Below, one piece after another: positions 1 to 5,686 of a DNA stretch of 8,121 bases. The notes beneath the pieces were generated by a model. That model was not told the DNA's origin. It saw nothing but the letters and a program-made list of their open reading frames with translations, and ran no database searches. The stretch is taken from assembly GCA_934597465.1 (NCBI GenBank), contig CAKTSC010000053.1, positions 1 to 8,121 on the forward strand. Reading direction: 5' to 3'. Source of the stretch: an uncultured Dysosmobacter sp. GTDB lineage: Bacteria > Bacillota > Clostridia > Oscillospirales > Oscillospiraceae. Position numbers and translations under genes: made by a program. The first letter of the stretch is position 1. The number at the start of each line of letters is the position of its first letter.

Positions 1-2
1 GC

Positions 3-533
3 CTCGGCTTCAAGTGGATCGCCGAGGAGATGGGCCTCACCACCTTCCTCCTCTCCGGCGGTAGCCGGGACGGCGATTCCGGCCACGCCTGGAACTGCAT
101 CCGCATCGACGGGGAATTCAGCGATGTGGATGTGACCTCCGACGTGCCCTACCCGGATGAGCCCTGTGAGTGCGACTTCCGCAAGTGCAACGTCCCACGC
201 CAGGTCATCGCCGCGCCGTATATCCTCCGGGACTACATCACGGACAACTTCACCCTGCCGGAGGTCGACTCCATGGATGGGTCCTACTACGCCCGGACGG
301 GCTGTTACGTCCGCGCCGGGGAGTCCCTGACGCCCTGGCTGCGGGAGCTCTGCGCCCAGGTGGAGCGGGAGGGCTCCGGCAGCCTTGCCCTGCAGTTTGA
401 GTCCCAGGCGGACTACGACCGCTTCGGGGATGAATTTGCCGAGGCGATGAACGGCCTCTCCTTCTCCGTGACCTACAGCGGCTGGCATGCCGACGCCTGT
501 CTCTGGCGCAGGCAGACCGTCAGCCGGAACTGA
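3..533 (+). CDS. Transglutaminase-like domain protein, C-terminal part (5' end outside window)
   Basis: The reading frame is open from the first codon of the window and ends in TGA at 531-533, so this is the last 176 codons of a longer protein; the ATG at position 30 is internal. Visible residues 28-31 read HAWN and residues 42-45 read VDVT. These match the His and Asp parts of the Cys-His-Asp triad of the transglutaminase/protease-like fold, where the second motif is typically VDVTWD. The nucleophilic Cys should lie just upstream, before the helix that begins LGFKWIAEEMG, and cannot be checked here. After the domain come about 130 residues with several Cys and Trp and no motif I recognise. 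Such proteins in Firmicutes are usually secreted or surface-bound peptidases or peptidoglycan-associated enzymes, but the signal peptide would be out of view. The family call is fairly safe; the substrate is unknown. Confidence 0.7.
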   Translation, partial: LGFKWIAEEMGLTTFLLSGGSRDGDSGHAWNCIRIDGEFSDVDVTSDVPYPDEPCECDFRKCNVPRQVIAAPYILRDYITDNFTLPEVDSMDGSYYARTGCYVRAGESLTPWLRELCAQVEREGSGSLALQFESQADYDRFGDEFAEAMNGLSFSVTYSGWHADACLWRRQTVSRN

Positions 534-548
534 TCCCCGGCAAAGCCG

Positions 549-582
549 CGCCCCCGGAAGCGATCGCTTCCGGGGGCGTTTT
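549..582 (+). terminator. Rho-independent terminator of the transglutaminase-like gene
   Basis: Two perfectly complementary 15-nt arms (549-563 and 564-578) form a 30-bp palindrome with cgcccccggaagcga as the left arm, followed by TTTT at 579-582. In RNA the central bases would open as a tetraloop. It lies 16 nt after the stop codon and just before the prsW promoter. Confidence 0.9.
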
Positions 583-592
583 CGGGCGGAGA

Positions 593-621
593 TTGACAAT
601 TTCCCCATCCTTCGCTAGAAT
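593..621 (+). promoter_or_regulatory. SigA-type promoter of the PrsW-like gene
   Basis: A perfect -35 TTGACA (593-598), a 17-nt spacer and a -10 TAGAAT (616-621, 5 of 6 matches to TATAAT). Transcription would start near 628, giving a leader of about 32 nt to the chosen start at 660. The ten bases around the -10 (CGCTAGAATA) recur exactly in the promoter at 1400. Confidence 0.88.
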
Positions 622-642
622 AAGCTATCGCTGAAATGGCGG

Positions 643-651
643 AAAGGGGAG
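643..651 (+). promoter_or_regulatory. Ribosome binding site that fixes the PrsW-like start at 660
   Basis: AAAGGGGAG lies 8 nt upstream of ATG 660. The in-frame ATG at 636 lies only about 8 nt after the predicted transcription start and has no ribosome binding site, so it is rejected as the start. GTG at 657 is directly adjacent to ATG 660 and cannot be fully excluded. Confidence 0.7.
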
Positions 652-659
652 ATCGCGTG

Positions 660-1379
660 ATGTTTTTCTATGTGCCTGGGATGAGCATCCTGGCCATCTA
701 TGTGCTGGCGGCGGTGCTGCCGGCTGTCTTCCTGATGCGGTATGTCTACCGGAAGGACACCGTGGAGAAGGAGCCGCCGGCCCTGCTGGCGTCTCTCGCG
801 CTGATGGGGGTCTTCGCGGCTCTCGCCGCCATGGTGCTGGAGCGGATCGGGGAGAGCATCCTGAACCGCCTGGTGTCCACCGACAGCCGCTGGTATGTGA
901 TCCTGCTGGCCTTCCTGGTGGTGGGCGCGGCGGAGGAGGGCTGCAAGCTCTTCTTCCTGAAGCGGCGGAGCTGGTGGGATCCCAACTTCAACTACCGCTT
1001 TGACGGCGTGGTGTACGCGGTCTTCGTGTCCCTGGGCTTCGCCGCCTTTGAGAATGTTCTCTACGTCTTCCGCTACGGCCTCTCCGTGGTGCTGCCCCGG
1101 GCGCTGCTGGCCATCCCCGGGCACATGGGCTTCGCCGTTTTCATGGGCTGCTTCTACGGCCGGGCCAAGCTCTGCGAGGGCTACGGCGACGAGGCGGGGA
1201 AGCAGGGGAACCTCTTTCTGGGCTGGCTCAGCGCCACGGTGCTCCACGGCATCTACGACAGCTGCGCCATGATCGGCAGCGGGGCGGCCACCGTGGCCTT
1301 CCTGGTCTTCGTGGTGCTGATGTATCTCGTGGTGCTGCGGCGCATCGACCGGGAGTCCCGGACGGATCACCCCATCTGA
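660..1379 (+). CDS. PrsW-family intramembrane metalloprotease
   Basis: A 239-residue integral membrane protein with about seven or eight hydrophobic segments. It carries the PrsW/CPBP-like signature in order: EE..K at residues 92-96 (GAAEEGCK), FEN..Y at 130-135, a lone membrane His at 155 (PGHMGF) and HG.YD at 196-200. The glutamates and histidines are the presumed metal or catalytic residues. In Bacillus, PrsW makes the first cut in the anti-sigma factor RsiW and so releases SigW under envelope stress. No anti-sigma or sigma gene is visible nearby, so the target here is unknown. It has its own promoter. After the stop there is a GGCCG-GAAA-CGGCC hairpin (1385-1398) without a U-tract, so some transcription may continue into the next leader. 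The family assignment is strong; the anti-sigma role is inferred from the family. Confidence 0.88.
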   Translation: MFFYVPGMSILAIYVLAAVLPAVFLMRYVYRKDTVEKEPPALLASLALMGVFAALAAMVLERIGESILNRLVSTDSRWYVILLAFLVVGAAEEGCKLFFLKRRSWWDPNFNYRFDGVVYAVFVSLGFAAFENVLYVFRYGLSVVLPRALLAIPGHMGFAVFMGCFYGRAKLCEGYGDEAGKQGNLFLGWLSATVLHGIYDSCAMIGSGAATVAFLVFVVLMYLVVLRRIDRESRTDHPI

Positions 1380-1399
1380 AGAAAGGCCGGAAACGGCCC

Positions 1400-1428
1400 T
1401 TGACAAAGAAAAAAAGTTCCGCTAGAAT
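1400..1428 (+). promoter_or_regulatory. SigA-type promoter of the MATE leader
   Basis: A perfect TTGACA (1400-1405), an A-rich 17-nt spacer and TAGAAT (1423-1428). The start point would be near 1435. No other promoter-like pair is evident between here and the MATE start at 1634. The spacer contains a run of eight A, which may act like an UP or curvature element. Confidence 0.88.
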
Positions 1429-1433
1429 AGCCC

Positions 1434-1520
1434 CGTTCGTCGGAGGACGGGCGCTCACAGGAAGCGGCCGGCCGGATAAGACGGCGGGTTGAGATGCCCG
1501 CCCCTTATCCGGCCTTTTTT
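1434..1520 (+). ncRNA. Structured MATE leader or small RNA candidate of about 86 nt
   Basis: This segment runs from the predicted start point to the end of an intrinsic terminator. Three structures can be drawn: hairpin 1, an 8-bp stem with two G-U pairs and a GGAG loop (1434-1453); an alternative small stem CGCT/AGCG with a 7-nt loop (1452-1455 with 1463-1466); and the terminator hairpin (1470-1514). The terminator arm is preceded by self-complementary CCGGCCGG, which could support rearrangement. I do not recognise a known riboswitch class. No start codon with a ribosome binding site precedes the terminator, so a leader-peptide mechanism is unlikely. The remaining leader (1521-1633) holds a GC hairpin (1557-1563 with 1567-1573) and the MATE ribosome binding site. 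It could be an attenuator for the MATE gene or a free small RNA; the sequence cannot decide. Confidence 0.45.
1470..1520 (+). terminator. Strong intrinsic terminator inside the MATE leader
   Basis: An outer 11-bp perfect stem GGCCGGATAAG (1470-1480) pairs with CTTATCCGGCC (1504-1514). An inner 6-bp stem GGCGGG/CCCGCC (1483-1488 with 1497-1502) closes an 8-nt loop. Six T follow at 1515-1520. It sits 113 nt before the MATE start codon and downstream of that gene's only visible promoter, the layout of a transcription attenuator. It could also end read-through from the PrsW-like gene. Confidence 0.9.
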
Positions 1521-1633
1521 GAGCGCCGGGGAACGGCGGAAAGCGGAAAGAGAAGGCCGCCCCGGCGGGGCGGGGAGCGAGAAGAGAACGCCGTCCTTCC
1601 TGGCGGCGCTGACGCGAGAGGAGTTGGGAAAGC

Positions 1634-2971
1634 ATGGAGCGAAAGGACGATTTCACCCGGGGGGCCATCCTGCCGGCACTGACAAAATTTGCCCTGCCGG
1701 TGCTGCTGGCGCTTTTCCTGCAGGCCATGTACGGCGCGGTGGATCTGCAGGTGGTGGGGAACTTCGGCACGGCGGCGGACATCAGCGCCGTCTCCACCGG
1801 GAGTCAGATCCTGCAGACCATCACCATGGTGATCTGTGGCCTGGCCATGGGCGTCACGGTGCTGCTGGGCCAGCGCATCGGCGAGGGCCGGGGCGACGAG
1901 GGCGGCCGGGCCGTGGGGGCGGGGATCTTCTTCTTCGCCATCCTCAGCGTTCTTGTGACGGTGGGGATGCTGGCCCTGGCCCCCCAGATGTCCGCCCTGA
2001 TGCGGGCCCCGGAGGAGGCCTTCGCCGGGACGGTGGAATATGTCCGCATCTGCTCCGTGGGGATGCTCTTCATCGTGGCCTATAACCTGCTGGGGGGCAT
2101 CTTCCGGGGGATCGGGGACTCCCGGATGCCCCTTATCACCGTGGCCATCGCCTGCGTGCTGAACATCGGCGGCGACCTGCTTCTCGTGGGGCCCTGCGGG
2201 CTGGGGGTGGCCGGGGCGGCCATCGCCACGGTCTTCGCCCAGGCGGTGAGCGTTGTTTTGAGCCTTGTTATCATCCGGCGGCGGAAGCTGCCCTTCACCA
2301 TGACCCGGCGGGACATCCGCTGGGACGGGGCGATTTTGCGGCGGGTGCTGGCCATCGGCGTGCCGGTGGCGGCCCAGGACCTTCTCGTGAGCATCTCGTT
2401 CCTGGTCATCATCGCCATCGCCAACGGTATGGGCACCGTGCCCTCCGCCGGGGTGGGGGTGGCGGAGAAGCTCTGCGCCTTCGTGATGCTGATCCCCTCG
2501 GCCTTCGCCCAGTCCATGACGGCATTCGTGGCCCAGAACGTGGGGGCCCGGCGGATGGATCGGGCCCGGCGGGCGCTGCTGTGCGGCATCGGGCTGTCCC
2601 TGGCCGTGAGCATCGTAGTCTTCTGGGGGGTCTTCTTCCACGGGGATCTGCTCTCCGGCATCTTCGCGGAGGATGAGGCGGTGATCCTGGCTTCCGCCGA
2701 GTATCTGAAGGCCTATGCCATCGACTGCCTGCTGACCAGCTTCCTCTTCAGCCTTATCGGCTACTTCAACGGCTGCGGGCGGACGGTCTTCACCATGATC
2801 CAGGGGCTCACCGGGGCCTTCTGCGTGCGGCTGCCGGTGGCGTTCCTGATGAACCGCTATGTCCATGGCTCCCTCTTCGCCCTGGGGCTCTCCACCCCCT
2901 GCTCCACGGTGGTGCAGATCCTGCTCTGCGGGGGGTACTTCCTGTACCTGCGCCGCCGGGAGACGGCGTGA
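1634..2971 (+). CDS. MATE-family multidrug/metabolite efflux transporter
   Basis: A 445-residue membrane protein with about 12 predicted helices in two homologous halves. The usual MATE length is 440-460, so it is complete. The first half opens with the family pattern P..LALFLQ..Y..VD..VVG (residues 22-42); the second half repeats it around IGVPVAAQDLLVSIS (241-255). GDSRMP at 161-166 matches the loop typical of the Firmicute MATE clade. Such proteins expel cationic drugs or metabolites using an Na+ or H+ gradient across the plasma membrane; the substrate here is unknown. The start is ATG 1634, with AGAGGAG at 1617-1623 and a rather long 10-nt gap. Expression probably depends on read-through of the terminator at 1470-1520. 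The gene ends at a bidirectional terminator facing the M20 peptidase gene. Confidence 0.93.
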   Translation: MERKDDFTRGAILPALTKFALPVLLALFLQAMYGAVDLQVVGNFGTAADISAVSTGSQILQTITMVICGLAMGVTVLLGQRIGEGRGDEGGRAVGAGIFFFAILSVLVTVGMLALAPQMSALMRAPEEAFAGTVEYVRICSVGMLFIVAYNLLGGIFRGIGDSRMPLITVAIACVLNIGGDLLLVGPCGLGVAGAAIATVFAQAVSVVLSLVIIRRRKLPFTMTRRDIRWDGAILRRVLAIGVPVAAQDLLVSISFLVIIAIANGMGTVPSAGVGVAEKLCAFVMLIPSAFAQSMTAFVAQNVGARRMDRARRALLCGIGLSLAVSIVVFWGVFFHGDLLSGIFAEDEAVILASAEYLKAYAIDCLLTSFLFSLIGYFNGCGRTVFTMIQGLTGAFCVRLPVAFLMNRYVHGSLFALGLSTPCSTVVQILLCGGYFLYLRRRETA

Positions 2972-2974
2972 ACG

Positions 2975-3010
2975 AAAAAACGCCCGCATCCGGGAGGATG
3001 CGGGCGTTTT
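2975..3010. terminator. Bidirectional terminator between convergent MATE and M20 genes
   Basis: An 11-bp perfect stem CGCCCGCATCC (2981-2991) / GGATGCGGGCG (2996-3006) with GGGA loop is flanked by A6 on the left and T4 on the right. It therefore works for both strands: 9 nt after the MATE stop and 15 nt after the M20 stop. Confidence 0.93.
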
Positions 3011-3025
3011 GCCGCGTTTTGGGGC

Positions 3026-4330
3026 TCAGTCCGTTCCGCGCTCCAGCACCCGGAGGGCCAGCTCGGCGGTGAAGGCCAGGCGGAAGGGGAGGTGGCTGAG
3101 GTTGATGTACTCCCCCAGCTGGTGGACGTGGCCGCCGGTGGTGCCCAGGCCGTCCAGGGTGGGACAGCCGACGGCGGCGGTGAAGTTGCCGTCGCTGCCG
3201 CCCCGGACGACGCCGGGATGCATCTCCACCCCCATCTCCGCGCCCAGCTCCCGGGCCATGGACTGGAGGGCCCGGTTGCGGGGGAGATCCTTGTCGAAGG
3301 GGGGCTTCTCCAGGCCGCCCGCGGTGGTGATGCGGACGTTGGGGTTGAGGGAGGGGAGGCACTGGAAGAGCCGGTCGTACTCCTCCGCCAGGTGTCCGGC
3401 GGAGAAGCGGGCGTCGATGGTGAGCTTTCCGTCGCCGGGGACGGTGGGCCAGCCGGCGTTGCCGGAGGAGAGGCAGGTGCAGCCCACGGTGACGGTCTCC
3501 TTCTCCCCGGTCTCGGGGTTGGGGCGGTCGAAGTAGGTCATGCCCTCCAGGCGGACGGCCTGCTTGGCCAGCTCAATGAGACCGCTCTCGGCCTTGGTGG
3601 GATCCAGGCCGGAGTGGTAGGGGGTGCCGTGGGCCTCGAAGGTGTAGTTGCCCCGGCCGTAGCGGCCGCACTTGAGACCGCCGATGTAGTCGCCCTCCAC
3701 GCCCACGCTGCTCTCCACGATGAAGGCGGCTTCGCTGCGGCAGGCAAGGTGCCGGTAGAGCGGGCTGGAGCCGTAGCTCCCGGCCTCCTCGTCGGAGGTC
3801 AGGAGGAAGGCGATGCGCTTGCCCTCCGGCAGAAGGCCCAGATCCTGATAGGCCTTCCCCAGCAGCCAGACCATCACATCGCCGCTCTTCATGTCCAGCA
3901 CGCCGGGGCCCACGGCGTGGTCGCCGTCGATGGCCCAGAGCCGGGGGAAGAGGCCCTTTTCGTGGACGGTGTCATAGTGGCCGCCGAAGAGGAGCCGGCC
4001 GGAGCGGCCGCCCAGCCCGGGGCTCCAGGTCTCCGGCGGGTCGCTGTCCCTACGGGCGGAGAGCCAGGCGAGGACTTCCCGGGCGGCGGAGCCGGCATCC
4101 GCGCCGTACTCCATCAGCAGGTGGGGGGCGAAGCGGGGATCCAGGCTGGGGATCTCCGTTACCTGGAAGTTGGCGGTGCGGAAAAGCTGGGCGAAGTAGG
4201 CCCGGCAGGCATCCAGGTCGGCCCGGCTGCCCTCCGTGGGGGTCTCGCGGCGGACGGCCCCCTCCAGGGCGGAGAGGTAATCCGGGAGATGGGCCTGCAT
4301 GTAATCCCGCAGGATCTCAGAACGTTTCAT
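3026..4330 (-). CDS. M20-family zinc metallopeptidase (glutamate carboxypeptidase/CPG2-like)
   Basis: A 434-residue cytosolic-type protein without signal peptide. The expected two-zinc site is complete: GHYDTV with His118 and Asp120, LDMKSGD with bridging Asp146, DEEAGS with Glu181/Glu182, Glu206 in VESS, and a final His in GGHVHQLGEYI (His403 aligns best, His401 is also possible). The spacing of these residues fits carboxypeptidase G2. Dimerisation-domain signatures HGTPYHSG (234-241) and RGGSDGN (376-382) are also present. Relatives remove C-terminal glutamate from folates or peptides, or cleave acylated amino acids; the true substrate is unknown. The start ATG 4330 has AAAAGGAGG at 4337-4345, spacing 6. 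It begins 36 nt after the dehydrogenase stop, so the two are probably co-transcribed. Confidence 0.9.
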   Translation of the reverse strand: MKRSEILRDYMQAHLPDYLSALEGAVRRETPTEGSRADLDACRAYFAQLFRTANFQVTEIPSLDPRFAPHLLMEYGADAGSAAREVLAWLSARRDSDPPETWSPGLGGRSGRLLFGGHYDTVHEKGLFPRLWAIDGDHAVGPGVLDMKSGDVMVWLLGKAYQDLGLLPEGKRIAFLLTSDEEAGSYGSSPLYRHLACRSEAAFIVESSVGVEGDYIGGLKCGRYGRGNYTFEAHGTPYHSGLDPTKAESGLIELAKQAVRLEGMTYFDRPNPETGEKETVTVGCTCLSSGNAGWPTVPGDGKLTIDARFSAGHLAEEYDRLFQCLPSLNPNVRITTAGGLEKPPFDKDLPRNRALQSMARELGAEMGVEMHPGVVRGGSDGNFTAAVGCPTLDGLGTTGGHVHQLGEYINLSHLPFRLAFTAELALRVLERGTD

Positions 4331-4357
4331 GGGAATCCTCCTTTTCGAGATCGTTGG

Positions 4358-4378
4358 GGGAAGGCGTCAGGCCTTCCC
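4358..4378 (-). other. Hairpin spanning the dehydrogenase stop codon
   Basis: An 8-bp perfect inverted repeat GGGAAGGC/GCCTTCCC with a 5-nt loop that contains part of the TGA stop (4367-4369). No U-tract follows on the minus strand, so it is unlikely to be a full terminator. It may be an mRNA processing or stability element that sets different levels for the two operon genes. Confidence 0.5.
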
Positions 4379-5521
4379 GGCCAGGGCCAGCACCTGGGCG
4401 GCGATGGCATCGCCGGTCTGGGAGGTGGTGGTGCTGCCGCCCATGTCCCGGGTGCGGATGGCGCCGGAGCGCAGGGCCTCTTCCACGGCCCGCTCCACGA
4501 GGGCGCCCAGTTCCGGCTCCCCGATGCTCTCCAGCAGCAGTCCGCCGGAGAGGATGGTAGCGATGGGGTTGATGACGTTCTGGCCCCGGTACTTGGGGGC
4601 GGAGCCGTGGATGGGCTCAAACATGGAGACGCCCTGGGGGTTCAGGTTTGCCCCGGCGGCGAAGCCCAGGCCGCCGGTGATGGCCGCGCCCAGGTCGGTG
4701 ATGATGTCGCCCATGAGGTTGGGCAGCACCACCACGCCGTAGCTCTCCGGCTGCTTCACGAACCACATATTGCAGGCGTCGGCAAAGTTGTTGTCATGGG
4801 TGATCTCGGGGTAGTCCCGGGCCACGTCCTCAAAAACTTCCCGCCAGAGGCCGTACATGAAGGGGATGACGTTGTCCTTGTCCACGGCCGTGACGCGGGT
4901 CTTGCCCTTGGCCCGGGCCAGGTCGAAGGCGTAGCGCATGGTGCGCTCGGTGTTCTTCCGGGTGATGATGCCCATGCCCACGGCGTAATCGTCCGCCGTG
5001 CCCAGGCGGCTCTCCAGGGAGAAGCGGGCCCGGTAGGGGACGCGATCCATGGCGAGCTCGCAGCGGTGGGCCTCGGCGGGGTCGCCGCTGCTGCGGAAGA
5101 TGGCGCCCATGCCGTTATAGAAGTCCTCCAGGTTCTCCCGGACGCAGTAGAAGTCGATGGGCACGTCCCGCTTCAGGGGGCTCTCCACGTTGGGGTAGCG
5201 CTTGATGGGGCGGAGGTTGATGTACTGATCCAGGTCGAAGCGGATCTTCAGGATGAGGCCCACCTCCAGCACGCCGGGGGCCACCCGGGGGTCACCCGCC
5301 GCGCCGAAGTAGATGGCGTCGCTGTCCCGGAACTCCCGGACGGCGCTGTCCGGCAGGGTCTCGCCGGTCTTCAGGTAGTGCTCCGCCCCGTAGGGGTAGG
5401 CGTGGAAGCGGAGGGAGATGCCGCCCGCCCGGGCGGCGGCCTCCAGCACTTTGCGGCCCTCCCGGATGACCTCCGGGCCGATGCCGTCGCCCTCCAGCAG
5501 GGCGATGTGATATTCCTTCAT
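4367..5521 (-). CDS. NAD-dependent beta-decarboxylating dehydrogenase (tartrate/D-malate/3-isopropylmalate type)
   Basis: A 384-residue member of the isocitrate/isopropylmalate dehydrogenase family, which oxidises and decarboxylates (R)-malate-type acids with NAD+. Visible features are GDGIGPEV (11-18), substrate arginines Arg94, Arg104 and Arg128 (RFDLDQYINLRP and VREN), Tyr135, Lys215 in VDKDNV, metal ligands Asp248, Asp272 and Asp276 (LMGDIITD), and the nucleotide loop EPIHGSAP (302-309). FDLDQYINLRP with DFYCVREN resembles tartrate/D-malate dehydrogenases more than true LeuB, and no leuA, leuC or leuD is nearby, so leucine synthesis is not supported. The stretch from Arg128 to YAF (197-199) is roughly 25-30 residues longer than in relatives I recall. 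The start at 5521 has AAGGAGG 7 nt upstream. It is the first gene of an operon with the M20 peptidase. Confidence 0.88.
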   Translation of the reverse strand: MKEYHIALLEGDGIGPEVIREGRKVLEAAARAGGISLRFHAYPYGAEHYLKTGETLPDSAVREFRDSDAIYFGAAGDPRVAPGVLEVGLILKIRFDLDQYINLRPIKRYPNVESPLKRDVPIDFYCVRENLEDFYNGMGAIFRSSGDPAEAHRCELAMDRVPYRARFSLESRLGTADDYAVGMGIITRKNTERTMRYAFDLARAKGKTRVTAVDKDNVIPFMYGLWREVFEDVARDYPEITHDNNFADACNMWFVKQPESYGVVVLPNLMGDIITDLGAAITGGLGFAAGANLNPQGVSMFEPIHGSAPKYRGQNVINPIATILSGGLLLESIGEPELGALVERAVEEALRSGAIRTRDMGGSTTTSQTGDAIAAQVLALAGKA

Positions 5522-5528
5522 GGGAACG

Positions 5529-5535
5529 CCTCCTT
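5529..5535 (-). promoter_or_regulatory. Ribosome binding site that fixes the dehydrogenase start
   Basis: AAGGAGG on the minus strand, 7 nt before the ATG at 5521. The longer frame reaching position 5554 would start upstream of this site, inside the hairpin at 5538-5558, and is rejected. Confidence 0.85.
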
Positions 5536-5537
5536 GG

Positions 5538-5558
5538 ATTTGTGGCTCCGCCACAAAT
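5538..5558 (-). promoter_or_regulatory. Perfect inverted repeat in the dehydrogenase leader (operator or RNA hairpin)
   Basis: Nine-base arms ATTTGTGGC / GCCACAAAT separated by 3 nt, within the predicted leader and ending only 2 nt before the AAGGAGG ribosome binding site. As RNA it would be a stable hairpin beside the ribosome site. As DNA it is a typical operator for a dimeric repressor such as the XRE-cupin protein encoded upstream. There is no U-tract, so it is not a terminator. Confidence 0.6.
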
Positions 5559-5579
5559 TATGAAGTATTTCTGCACTGT

Positions 5580-5608
5580 AATGTATACGCCCCGCCGGGA
5601 AATGTCAA
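5580..5608 (-). promoter_or_regulatory. Promoter of the dehydrogenase-peptidase operon
   Basis: On the minus strand: a perfect TTGACA (5603-5608), a 17-nt spacer and TACATT (5580-5585, 4 of 6). The start point would be near 5573, giving a leader of about 50 nt that contains the inverted repeat and the ribosome binding site. Confidence 0.75.
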
Positions 5609-5647
5609 GAGGAGATTGTGCCGAAAACGTAAAAAATGTAGTGGCGA

Positions 5648-5678
5648 AACAAAAACGGCTCCGGCGGAGCCGGAGCCG
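5648..5678 (-). terminator. Terminator of the XRE-cupin regulator gene
   Basis: A 10-bp perfect stem CGGCTCCGGC/GCCGGAGCCG with a 3-nt loop (5656-5678), followed on the minus strand by TTTTTGTTT. It starts 9 nt after the regulator's stop codon and separates it from the dehydrogenase promoter. Confidence 0.88.
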
Positions 5679-5686
5679 GGGGAGGG

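Noticed and set aside
1434..1500. Guanidine-III riboswitch suggested by the string ATAAGACGGCGG
   Set aside because: That class needs an upstream partner for the ACGGCG strand and a CCGG/CCGG helix in fixed order. Here the ACGGCGGG strand pairs downstream in the terminator, so the likeness is probably chance.
1494..1682. A 62-codon frame starting inside the leader terminator, considered as a leader peptide
   Set aside because: It has no ribosome binding site, starts in the terminator loop, overlaps the MATE start and has an arginine/glycine-rich composition typical of spurious frames.
1505..2989. A 494-codon minus-strand open frame opposite the MATE gene
   Set aside because: A His/Pro/Gly/Gln-rich shadow frame of a clear membrane transporter; no motif or ribosome binding site supports it.
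4367..5521. Naming the dehydrogenase leuB
   Set aside because: No leucine-pathway genes are adjacent and the substrate region reads closer to tartrate/D-malate dehydrogenases, so only the family is given.
3092..5563. An 823-codon plus-strand open frame opposite the peptidase and dehydrogenase genes
   Set aside because: It is antisense to two well-conserved genes. Its product is Gly/Ala/Val/His-rich without domains, as expected from GC-biased codons read backwards, and it has no ribosome binding site.
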